Source: Myxococcales bacterium (lineage in GTDB: Bacteria; Myxococcota_A; Polyangia; Polyangiales; Polyangiaceae). From it: a stretch of 58,997 nt of DNA. Under the pieces are notes generated by a model. It was not told where the DNA came from. It searched no databases and was given only the letters and a program-made list of their open reading frames with translations. The position numbers and the translations under genes are program-made. This document shows positions 23,487-30,745 of this stretch, piece by piece; positions within the stretch are counted from its first letter, which is position 1; every line of letters begins with the position of its first letter. The DNA lies in the NCBI GenBank assembly GCA_012514535.1, contig JAAZAA010000117.1:1-58997 (forward strand), given 5' to 3'.

Positions 23487-26400
23487 ATGAGAGCGAAGCC
23501 AGCCCAGAGCATCAGTCCCTCGAGTGTTCGTGAGAGCGGTGTGCATCAGACGGTGCCCCCGATCTCCGAGCGAGAACCAGCCAGCGAGGGGACCGGGGTC
23601 TATGGGCTGGACGCGGACGGGACGATCGTCTTCATCAACTCGGCGGCGCTGAGCATCCTCGGGCTGACCACCCGGGAGGCCGTGGGGCAGTCGGTCCATG
23701 GCCTCTTCCTGCGCGGAAGCCGCGAGACCTGCCCCATCCGCGCCACGCTGCGCGATGGCGTGACGCGCCGGGGTCAAGGCGACGTCTACCATCGCGCCGA
23801 CGGGACGACCTTCGAGGTGGAGTACTACGCGTCGCCGCGGCGAGACGAGACCGGGGCGCTGCGCGGCGCGGTGGTCTCGTTCCGAGATCTGACCGCGCCG
23901 CAACGGCGGGAGCAAGAGCGCTTGCAGCTGCTCGCCTTCCTCGAGATGGCCTCCAAGGTCGGGCGGATCGGCGCCTGGAGCCTCGAGCTGCCCCATCTCG
24001 TGCACCGTTGGTCTGACGCGACCCGCGCCATCCACGAGGCCGACCCGGACACCTCCCTCGGACTCGACGACCTCCTCGAGTATTACCTCCCCGAGGATCG
24101 CAAGAAGGTGCGGCGGCTGCTCGACGCGTGCATGACGGAGGGCGCGCCCTTCGACGAGGAGCTCCCCTTCGTCACGGCCAAGGGGACGCAGCTCTGGGTG
24201 CGCGTCATCGGGGAGGCGGCCCGGGACGAGCTCGGGCGCATCATTCGCATCCAAGGGGCGATTCAGGACATCACGGAGCGGAAACGGGCGGAGAGCTCGC
24301 TGCTCGCCAGCGAGAACCGCTTCCGGCAGCTGGCGGAGGCGATGCCGCTCGTCGTGTGGATGGCGAACGCGGACGGTGAGCTCGACTATCTCAACCAGGT
24401 CTTCTTCGACGTCACTGGGATGTCGCGCCGGGCGCTGGTCACGGGGACCTGGGTGGCGTGCTTGCACCCGGAGGACCGCCGACGCTGCATGCGCCGCTGG
24501 CGCTCCTGTGTCAGCACGGGAGAGCCCTATGAGGACGAGTGCCGTGTCCGCGTGGCGGCGGACGGAAGCTTTCGGTGGTTTCGGCTGCATGCGCAACCCA
24601 TCAGCGATCCGGACGGCGCGACGACGCGTTGGTACGGAACCGGCACGGACGTTCACGAGACGAAACGCCTGCAAGAAGAGTCCACCAGCCTCGCGCAACG
24701 GCTCGCGGCGATCCTCGAGAGCATCACGGACGCGTTCTTCACGGTCGATCGCGAGGGTCGATTCACGTACCTCAACGTCGAAGCGGAGCGTTTGCTCGGG
24801 CGCTGTCGCGAGGAGCTCCTCGGTCGCACCCTCGCCGTGGGGCTGGGGCGGCTCGCCGACAGCGGCGTCGCGGAGGAGCTCGAGCGCGCGCTGACGGAGG
24901 CGTCGCCGGTGACGGTCGAGCGGCATGTCCCGGCCCTGGACGAGTGGCTCGAGCTCCGCGTCTACCCCACCCACGAAGGGTTGGCGATCCACCTCAGGGA
25001 CGTGACGGAGCTGCGCCGTCATCGAGAGGTCCTCCACGCCAGCGAGGAGCGGTTCCGGTTGTTGGCGCGGGCGACGAACGACGCAATCCGCGACTGGGAC
25101 CTCGAGACCGACGAGCTCTGGTGGGGGGACGGACTCACCACGCTCTTCGGTTTCCGGGTGGACGACATGGACCCGAACATCACGTCGTGGACGTCCCGGT
25201 TGCACCCCGCGGATCACGACGCCGTCATCGCCGCGATCCGCGCGGCGGTGGCCGGCGACGCGGAGAGCTGGACGGGAGAGTATCGATTCCTCCGCAAGGA
25301 CGGGACGTACGCCTACGTGGTCGAGCGCGGGCACATCGTACGAGACGCGCACGGGCGCGCCCGACGCATGGTCGCCGGGATGACCGATCTCACCGAGCGC
25401 AAGCTCGCCGAAGAGAAGCTACGGGAGCAGGCCACGCTGCTCGACAAGGCGCAGGACGCCATCTTGGTGAGGGACCTCGGCAACCACATCCTCTACTGGA
25501 ACCGGAGCGCCGAACGCCTGTACGGCTGGAAGACCCAAGAAGTGCTGGGGCGCTCGGCGGAGCTCCTCTACACGGAACCGAAGGCGTTGCGAGCCGCCTT
25601 CGAGAGCACCCTGGCGAACGGAGAGTGGTCGGGGGAGCTCGAGCAGCGGACCCGCGAGGGCAAGACGGTGACCGTCGAGGGGCACTGGACGGTGGTGCGC
25701 GACGACTCGGGTCGGCCGAAGGCGATCCTCTCCATCAACACGGACATCACGGAGCGCAAGCGCCTGGAGGCGCAGTTCCTCCGGGCGCAGCGGCTGGAGA
25801 GCTTGGGCACTCTGGCCGGGGGGATCGCGCACGATCTGAACAACGTGTTCGCGCCGATCCTGATGACCACGTCGCTGCTCCGCCAGGACGAAGCGGACGA
25901 GGCGCGTCAGCGGGATCTGACGACGGTGCAGGCGTGCGCGCAGCGAGGCGCCGACATGGTGCGTCAGCTGCTGACGTTCGCGCGCGGCGGGACCGAGGGG
26001 CGGCCAGAGCGCATCAACCTCGCCAAGGTCGCCGAGGAGGTAGAGCTGATCGTCAGAGACACGTTCCCCAAGGACATCACCTTCGAGCTCGACGTGATGC
26101 CCGGGCTCTGGCACGTCAAAGCAGACGAGACCCAGATGCACCAGGTGCTGACGAACCTGTGCCTCAACGCACGGGACGCCATGCCGGGGGGAGGGAACCT
26201 CACCGTCTCCCTCGAGAACGCGATCGTCGACGAGCTGTACGCGGGGTCCCATCCCGACGCGAAGCCCGGGCCCTATGTCGTGCTGCGCGTGGCGGACACG
26301 GGAATGGGGATGGCTCCAGAGCTCCTCGAGCGGGTCTTCGAGCCGTTCTTCACGACGAAGGAGCTGGGTAAGGGGACGGGGCTCGGCCTCTCGACGGCCC

Positions 26401-26918
26401 TGTCCATCGTGCGGAGCCACGGCGGGTTCATTCAGATCGCGAGCGAGGCGGCGCGCGGCACGACGCTGCACGTGCACCTGCCCGCGGAGGTGGCGGGCCG
26501 GCGCGCGGAGGCTTTCCGTGACGCCGCGGAGACGCCGCCGCGAGGACGAGGTGAGCTGGTGCTCGTGGTCGACGACGAGGAGTGCATCCGGACGGCCGCC
26601 GCGCGCGTCCTGGAGGAGTTCGGCTACCGCGTCGTGACGGCCGCCAACGGCGCCGAAGCCGTGGCCTTGTATGCGCAGCACCGCCGGGCCATCGCGGTGG
26701 TCCTCACCGACAAGATGATGCCCGTGATGGACGGCCCAGCGACGGCGATCGCCTTGCGCTCTTTGGATCCCGAGGTGCGGATCATCGGGTCCAGCGGGCT
26801 CCAGGAGCGGGGGACCAAAGGGGACGGCGGGATCGAGCATTGGTTGCCAAAGCCCTATCCGGCGGAGGCGCTCCTGCGGCGGATTCACCTGGTCCTCACC
26901 GGGCCGACTGAGCGGTAG
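23487..26918 (+). CDS. multi-PAS (about six) cytoplasmic hybrid histidine kinase with receiver
   Basis: About 1143 residues, starting at the ATG after GAAGAAG. No membrane segment. Six PAS-like units can be followed: VYGLDADGTIVFINSAA, KVGRIGAWSLELPH, MPLVVWMANADGELDYLNQ, ITDAFFTVDREGRFTYLN, ATNDAIRDWDLETDELWWG and AQDAILVRDLGNHILYWN. Several end in PAC segments such as GAIQDITERKRAE. HisKA has an HDLNN-type H-box (GGIAHDLNNVFAPI, His near 780), then HATPase_c (NLCLNARDAMPGGG, GTGLGLSTA) and a receiver with Asp near 1074 in LTDKMMP and Lys in LPKPYP. Such kinases integrate several small-molecule or redox cues. It stands alone between two gaps; the nearest partner is unknown. Confidence 0.92.
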   Translation: MRAKPAQSISPSSVRESGVHQTVPPISEREPASEGTGVYGLDADGTIVFINSAALSILGLTTREAVGQSVHGLFLRGSRETCPIRATLRDGVTRRGQGDVYHRADGTTFEVEYYASPRRDETGALRGAVVSFRDLTAPQRREQERLQLLAFLEMASKVGRIGAWSLELPHLVHRWSDATRAIHEADPDTSLGLDDLLEYYLPEDRKKVRRLLDACMTEGAPFDEELPFVTAKGTQLWVRVIGEAARDELGRIIRIQGAIQDITERKRAESSLLASENRFRQLAEAMPLVVWMANADGELDYLNQVFFDVTGMSRRALVTGTWVACLHPEDRRRCMRRWRSCVSTGEPYEDECRVRVAADGSFRWFRLHAQPISDPDGATTRWYGTGTDVHETKRLQEESTSLAQRLAAILESITDAFFTVDREGRFTYLNVEAERLLGRCREELLGRTLAVGLGRLADSGVAEELERALTEASPVTVERHVPALDEWLELRVYPTHEGLAIHLRDVTELRRHREVLHASEERFRLLARATNDAIRDWDLETDELWWGDGLTTLFGFRVDDMDPNITSWTSRLHPADHDAVIAAIRAAVAGDAESWTGEYRFLRKDGTYAYVVERGHIVRDAHGRARRMVAGMTDLTERKLAEEKLREQATLLDKAQDAILVRDLGNHILYWNRSAERLYGWKTQEVLGRSAELLYTEPKALRAAFESTLANGEWSGELEQRTREGKTVTVEGHWTVVRDDSGRPKAILSINTDITERKRLEAQFLRAQRLESLGTLAGGIAHDLNNVFAPILMTTSLLRQDEADEARQRDLTTVQACAQRGADMVRQLLTFARGGTEGRPERINLAKVAEEVELIVRDTFPKDITFELDVMPGLWHVKADETQMHQVLTNLCLNARDAMPGGGNLTVSLENAIVDELYAGSHPDAKPGPYVVLRVADTGMGMAPELLERVFEPFFTTKELGKGTGLGLSTALSIVRSHGGFIQIASEAARGTTLHVHLPAEVAGRRAEAFRDAAETPPRGRGELVLVVDDEECIRTAAARVLEEFGYRVVTAANGAEAVALYAQHRRAIAVVLTDKMMPVMDGPATAIALRSLDPEVRIIGSSGLQERGTKGDGGIEHWLPKPYPAEALLRRIHLVLTGPTER

Positions 26919-27329
26919 GGCGCAAGGCCGGCGGTCCGCGCCGCCCCTGGAGCGACGAACGGTGTGCCGAGGAGCGGCTCGCTCATCGGCGGAAAAATCG
27001 ACTCGAAACCGCCGACCCGTGAGCAGAACGCCTGGCGACGAGCCGCCGCCTGGCGCGCCCAAGGGGCCATCGCCGGTATCTCGACGGACCAGGACGCCCG
27101 CCGATCTCGGGCGGCGCCCGCGCCTAAGGTATCGGCCATGCCAAGGGGGCTGACAGCTGGAGGGTCAACGCCACAGGTGGCCAACGGGGCCACGCTCTAG
27201 ACTGTTACGCCGTCGGTCCGTAAAAAGACGACACGGCCTTCGCGGACAGCGCAGGCCTTACAACTGATTTCACGAACGTGCGCCATTGATCTTTGTTACA
27301 GGCGCGCGTTCTGCTCTACTCGGGGCCCG
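26919..27329. other. intergenic region upstream of winged-helix-like gene
   Basis: No gene recognised in this 0.4 kb; frames are short and arginine-rich. The right end holds the promoter candidate described separately. The left part shows no strong dyad or repeat. Confidence 0.4.
27293..27320 (+). promoter_or_regulatory. candidate promoter for winged-helix-like gene
   Basis: TTGTTA, a 16-base spacer and TCTACT resemble sigma-70 -35 and -10 boxes in an otherwise GC-rich stretch. The expected start of transcription falls only a few bases before the ATG at 27330, and no good ribosome-binding site is seen, so the mRNA may be nearly leaderless. Confidence 0.4.
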
Positions 27330-27764
27330 ATGAACACCGAACAGGAAATCCGACAAAGAATCGAAGTTTTCGTCCGCGACCTCCAGGGGCTTCTCGTCGA
27401 AGCTGCGAAGGAGAGCCTCGTCGCGGCTCTCGGTGGTGGAGGTGCAGCACCTCGGCAGCGGCGGCGGGGCCGTCCGGCGGCTCAGCAGGCGCCCGCGGCG
27501 CGGAGCCGTAAGGCAGGAGGAGCGGCCAAGAAGGCCGCGAAGGCGAGCCAGGGCCGTGTGCGGCGGACCGCCGAGGAGCTCGCGGAGGTGCAGGAGCAGG
27601 TCGTGGGGCTCCTGACGAAGAACCCGGGGCTCACCTCGGAGGAGATTCAGGAGGCGCTGAGCCTCGAGAAGAAGGATCTCCAGCGCCCGCTGACCCTGCT
27701 GCGCGACGAGAAGCGGGTGAAGACGAAGGGCCAGCGGCGCGGTATGAAGTACTTCGCCGTCTGA
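27330..27764 (+). CDS. small DNA-binding-type protein with winged-helix-like C-terminus
   Basis: 144 residues. The N-terminus (MNTEQEIRQRIEVFVRDLQG) is an amphipathic helix suited to oligomerisation. A basic Ala/Lys/Arg linker follows (about 45-75, like histone H1-type tails), then a C-terminal domain of about 65 residues: ELAEVQEQVVGLLTKNPGLT, SEEIQEALSLEKKDLQRPL and LRDEKRVKTKGQRRGMKYFA. The helix-turn-helix plus wing pattern of this last part (EEIQ..L....DLQ..L..L...K.VKT.G...G..Y) is typical of winged-helix DNA-binding domains. I believe similar proteins recur in myxobacteria, probably as nucleoid-associated or regulatory factors. It is the only clearly DNA-binding protein seen in the window. 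Confidence 0.75.
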   Translation: MNTEQEIRQRIEVFVRDLQGLLVEAAKESLVAALGGGGAAPRQRRRGRPAAQQAPAARSRKAGGAAKKAAKASQGRVRRTAEELAEVQEQVVGLLTKNPGLTSEEIQEALSLEKKDLQRPLTLLRDEKRVKTKGQRRGMKYFAV

Positions 27765-28251
27765 GATCCACGGCTGTTTTCGGTCGAGTTCTCCGGCGCG
27801 TGCCAGATCGTTTCTGGCGCGCGCCAGAACATTTCAGGTCAGTGGTTCGGCTCCATTCGACCCCGTGGCGCGCCGAGCTCGTTGACTCGCGCGCTGGCGC
27901 TGCCGTGCGGCAATAGCGTAGAGCCAGGCAAGCCGAAGACGGGAGCACGCGCTCCCGGGCGCGATGGCCCAGGGCACGGCAGGGCGCGGCGTTGCGTCTC
28001 CCCGCGCTGAAACCAGGAGCACGCGCGCCGCGCTCCCGAGCGCGAAAGCCCCGCTCGCGGCCGTTGCCATCCAGCGCCCGCCGTACCCTCGGCGGTGATC
28101 CAGTGCGCACCCGTCTGCGTGGAGAACCGCTCGGATCGCGGGCGATGCGGGCGCTGGCGCCGTATCCGGCGACGCCGCGGGGCGACCCGCTGAGAAACCT
28201 CTGTATAGTCACCGCAGGGGGCATCGAGGCCCCGTCATCGGAGAACGAGCG
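27765..28251. other. intergenic region with strong palindrome and near-repeat
   Basis: No gene is called. It holds the 18-bp palindrome at 27812-27829, a related imperfect copy just before it (GGCGCGTGCCAG at 27795-27806), and repeated GAGCACGCGCKCC segments around 27943 and 28017. A -10-like TATAGT near 28203 lies about 45 bases upstream of the dehydrogenase gene. Confidence 0.4.
27812..27829. promoter_or_regulatory. 18-bp perfect palindrome (operator or transcript-end hairpin)
   Basis: TTCTGGCGCGCGCCAGAA is perfectly self-complementary, 48 bases after the winged-helix-like gene. Without a loop it is a better fit to a dimeric protein's binding site than to a hairpin, and no U-run follows. 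The half-site CTGGCGC recurs imperfectly just upstream. Confidence 0.45.
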
Positions 28252-29280
28252 ATGCAGATCGGCATGATTGGTCTGGGGCGCATGGGCGCCAACATGGTGC
28301 GGCGCCTCGTCGGCGGCGGGCACGAGTGTGTGGTGTACGACCGCGACCAGGAGGCGGCGCGCGCCCTGGGAGAGGCACGTGCGGCGGCGTCCTTGAGCGA
28401 CCTCGTGGCCGCTCTGCATGCTCCGCGCGTGGTGTGGCTCATGGTCCCTGCCGCGGTCGTCGACGGCACCCTCGAGGAGCTGAACGGCTTGCTGGAGCCC
28501 GGCGACACGGTGATCGACGGCGGCAACTCCCACTATCACGACGATGTGCGGCGCTCACGGCAGCTCGCGGAGCAAGGCGTGCACTACGTCGACGTCGGGA
28601 CGAGCGGCGGGATCTGGGGTCTCGAGCGCGGCTACTGCCTCATGATCGGCGGCGAAGAGGCCGTGGTGCGGCGTCTGGAGCCGCTCTTCGAGACCTTGGC
28701 TCCCGGGCAGGGCGCGGCGCCGCCGACGCCAGGCCGCGACGGAGACCCTCGGGTGGCGGGCAGCACGGCGGATCGGGGGTATCTCCACTGCGGACCCGCC
28801 GGCGCCGGTCATTTCGTGAAGATGGTCCACAACGGCATCGAGTATGGCCTCATGGCCGCCTACGCGGAGGGACTCAACGTCTTGGCGCAAGCCAACGCCG
28901 GCGCGCGGGAGCGCAGCGCCGACGCGGAGACGAGCCCGCTCCGACACCCGGAGCTCCTCCAGTATGACATCCCCGTCGGGGAGGTGGCGGAGCTGTGGCG
29001 TCGAGGGAGCGTGGTCTCGTCCTGGCTCCTCGATCTCACGGCGCGGGCGCTGCTCGCCTCGCCGCAGCTCGAGGAGTTCGCGGGGAGCGTGTCCGACTCC
29101 GGGGAGGGGCGTTGGACGGTACAGACCGCCGTGGAGCAAGGCGTGCCCGTGCCCGTGCTGAGCGCCGCGCTCTACGCCCGCTTCGCCTCGAGGGGCAACG
29201 ACACGTTCGCGAACAAGGTGCTCAGCGCCATGCGGAGTCAGTTCGGCGGCCACCAGGAGAAGCGCAAGGACGGCGCCTGA
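28252..29280 (+). CDS. gnd: 6-phosphogluconate dehydrogenase, decarboxylating (short NAD-type)
   Basis: 342 residues, within the size of the short bacterial Gnd class (about 300-340) rather than the 470-residue NADP class. It oxidises 6-phosphogluconate to ribulose-5-phosphate and CO2 in the oxidative pentose phosphate branch. Visible are the dinucleotide fold MIGLGRMGANMVRRL, the substrate loop VIDGGNSHYHDD, the SGGIWGLERGYCLMIGG turn and the catalytic HCGPAGAGHFVKMVHNGIEY with Lys and Asn. A Gly/Pro-rich insertion (about 158-182) before the catalytic helix is slightly unusual. GGAGAACGAGCG upstream supplies the ribosome-binding site. No zwf or pgl lies nearby. It converges on the K+ operon with only 15 bases between them. 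Confidence 0.93.
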   Translation: MQIGMIGLGRMGANMVRRLVGGGHECVVYDRDQEAARALGEARAAASLSDLVAALHAPRVVWLMVPAAVVDGTLEELNGLLEPGDTVIDGGNSHYHDDVRRSRQLAEQGVHYVDVGTSGGIWGLERGYCLMIGGEEAVVRRLEPLFETLAPGQGAAPPTPGRDGDPRVAGSTADRGYLHCGPAGAGHFVKMVHNGIEYGLMAAYAEGLNVLAQANAGARERSADAETSPLRHPELLQYDIPVGEVAELWRRGSVVSSWLLDLTARALLASPQLEEFAGSVSDSGEGRWTVQTAVEQGVPVPVLSAALYARFASRGNDTFANKVLSAMRSQFGGHQEKRKDGA

Positions 29281-29295
29281 GCGCCCTGGCGACGT

Positions 29296-30024
29296 TCACC
29301 GACCGCGGCTCGGCGCGTCGTCGCGGGGCGGCGGCGCGAAGCTCGCGCGGAGCGTGGACGAGCACTCCTTCTCGAGGCTGCGATCCAACAAGAGATTGAT
29401 CATCGTCATCGTGTCCGCGAGATCGCCCGCGGGCGCGCTCTGCGCCGTGCAGCGGCGTAAGCGATCTCCGTTCGTGGCCGCGCGCAGCACCGTACCGATC
29501 TCCTGCAGAGGGAGCACCAGCCGTCGCCGCAGCCGTCGCAGCGTCATGATGCCGACGACGAAACCTCCGGCGCCGAGGACGACCATCGCCCAGGCGCCGG
29601 CGATACCGAGGCGCTGGGCGGACTCGTCCGCGCTCCTCATGGCTCGCCGGTTGATGGCGCCGAGAGCGCGGAGCTCCGCGCTCAGGCGCCGCGCCGCCGC
29701 GTCATCGCCCGCGAGCGCCGGCCCCGAGAGGCGCGCGATTTCCTCGAGAGCCCGTCCTTCCGGCTCCTCCGTGACGTTCTGGCGGGCCACGGCGAGCGCC
29801 TCGTCGAAGTTGCGGCGCGCGACCTCCAGGGGTTCTCCGAGACGCGCCCGCAGCGCGGCGTCGAGCATGCCCTCCACCGCGGACACGCTCGCCACGTTCT
29901 CCTCGATGATGCGTTCGATGGCGGGCGCCATGCGCCCGAACAGGGCGACGGCGGCGAGGGAGGTCACGACGTGAAGGCCGAGGAGCACCGAGAAGGCCAG
30001 GGTGAGCTGCCGGTCCGTCCGCAT
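29296..30024 (-). CDS. HAMP-type membrane protein lacking an output domain, end of ktr operon
   Basis: 242 residues starting two bases after the ktrA stop, so translation is coupled. Layout: TM1 (LTLAFSVLLGLHVVTSLAAV), an extracytoplasmic helical region of about 130 residues (four-helix-bundle-like, many Ala/Arg/Glu), TM2 (AWAMVVLGAGGFVVGIMTL), then a HAMP-like segment (RRRLVLPLQEIGTVLRAATN) and about 45 residues with no kinase, methyl-accepting or cyclase domain. This is the architecture of a chemoreceptor or kinase sensor half that stops after HAMP. It may sense osmotic or ionic state and interact with KtrA/KtrB or with a separate kinase; no direct evidence for either. Confidence 0.75.
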   Translation of the reverse strand: MRTDRQLTLAFSVLLGLHVVTSLAAVALFGRMAPAIERIIEENVASVSAVEGMLDAALRARLGEPLEVARRNFDEALAVARQNVTEEPEGRALEEIARLSGPALAGDDAAARRLSAELRALGAINRRAMRSADESAQRLGIAGAWAMVVLGAGGFVVGIMTLRRLRRRLVLPLQEIGTVLRAATNGDRLRRCTAQSAPAGDLADTMTMINLLLDRSLEKECSSTLRASFAPPPRDDAPSRGR

Positions 30025-30026
30025 GA

Positions 30027-30686
30027 TCAGCTGCGCCCCAAGAATTTGTCGACGGCCCCGGCGCGCGCCACGACGATCAGAATGTCTCCGGTCTCGAGCT
30101 CCTCCTTGGGATCCGGGAGGCTGACCGCCTGGCTGTCCTTGCGACGCACCGCGATGACGGTGATCTCCCACTTCCGCGGGAGGGCCAGGGTCGCCAGGTC
30201 CTTGCCGACGCAGGAGGCGGGGACCTCGAACTCGGTGATGAGCAGGTCGTCTCCCAGGGACACCTCGTCGATGACCCCCGTGTGGAGCAGCCGCGTGGAG
30301 AGGCGCTCGCCGAAGGCGCGCTCCGGGTTCACCACCTGGTGGGCGCCCACGAGCCGCAGGATCCGCTCGTGGAGCGGATCCGTCGCGCGGGCCACCACCA
30401 GCCGCGCCCCCATTTGACGAAGCAGCGCCGTCACGATGATCGAGGACTCGCGGGCCTCGTCACCGATGGCGCAGACGCAGACGTCGCGGCGCTGGGGCGA
30501 CGTCTGCGAGAGCGCCACCTCGTCGGTCGCGTCGAAGCAGATGGCGTCCGCCGTGAAGGTGGCGGCCGTGCGCACGCGCTCTTCCTTGGAGTCGATCGCC
30601 ATCACGTCGACGCCCCGCGCCGCCAGGGACTGAGCCAGGGCCATCCCGAACTGTCCGAGCCCGACGACGATTGCTTGCTTTCTCAT
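30027..30686 (-). CDS. ktrA: KtrA/TrkA-type RCK subunit of potassium uptake system
   Basis: 219 residues, the usual KtrA size. The N-terminal RCK domain has a Rossmann NAD/ATP site (AIVVGLGQFGMALAQSLAAR, acidic end VMAIDSKEERV) and the C-terminal RCK_C domain ends ELETGDILIVVARAGAVDKFLG. KtrA rings bind nucleotides and gate the KtrB channel on the cytoplasmic face. The gene lies 59 bases after ktrB on the same strand. A GTCGGC/GCCGAC hairpin overlaps the ktrB stop and could adjust the ratio of the two subunits. The HAMP-type gene follows two bases after the stop. Confidence 0.92.
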   Translation of the reverse strand: MRKQAIVVGLGQFGMALAQSLAARGVDVMAIDSKEERVRTAATFTADAICFDATDEVALSQTSPQRRDVCVCAIGDEARESSIIVTALLRQMGARLVVARATDPLHERILRLVGAHQVVNPERAFGERLSTRLLHTGVIDEVSLGDDLLITEFEVPASCVGKDLATLALPRKWEITVIAVRRKDSQAVSLPDPKEELETGDILIVVARAGAVDKFLGRS

Positions 30687-30745
30687 GCTCGTTTTCCCTG
30701 GAATCGTGGCGTCTGCCCGTCGTCCTACGTGAGTCGGCGTCGCGC

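Noticed and set aside
27840-27880. Possible tRNA 3' half (GGTTCGGCTCC-like, T-loop resemblance)
   Set aside because: No acceptor stem, anticodon arm or D-arm can be built around it.
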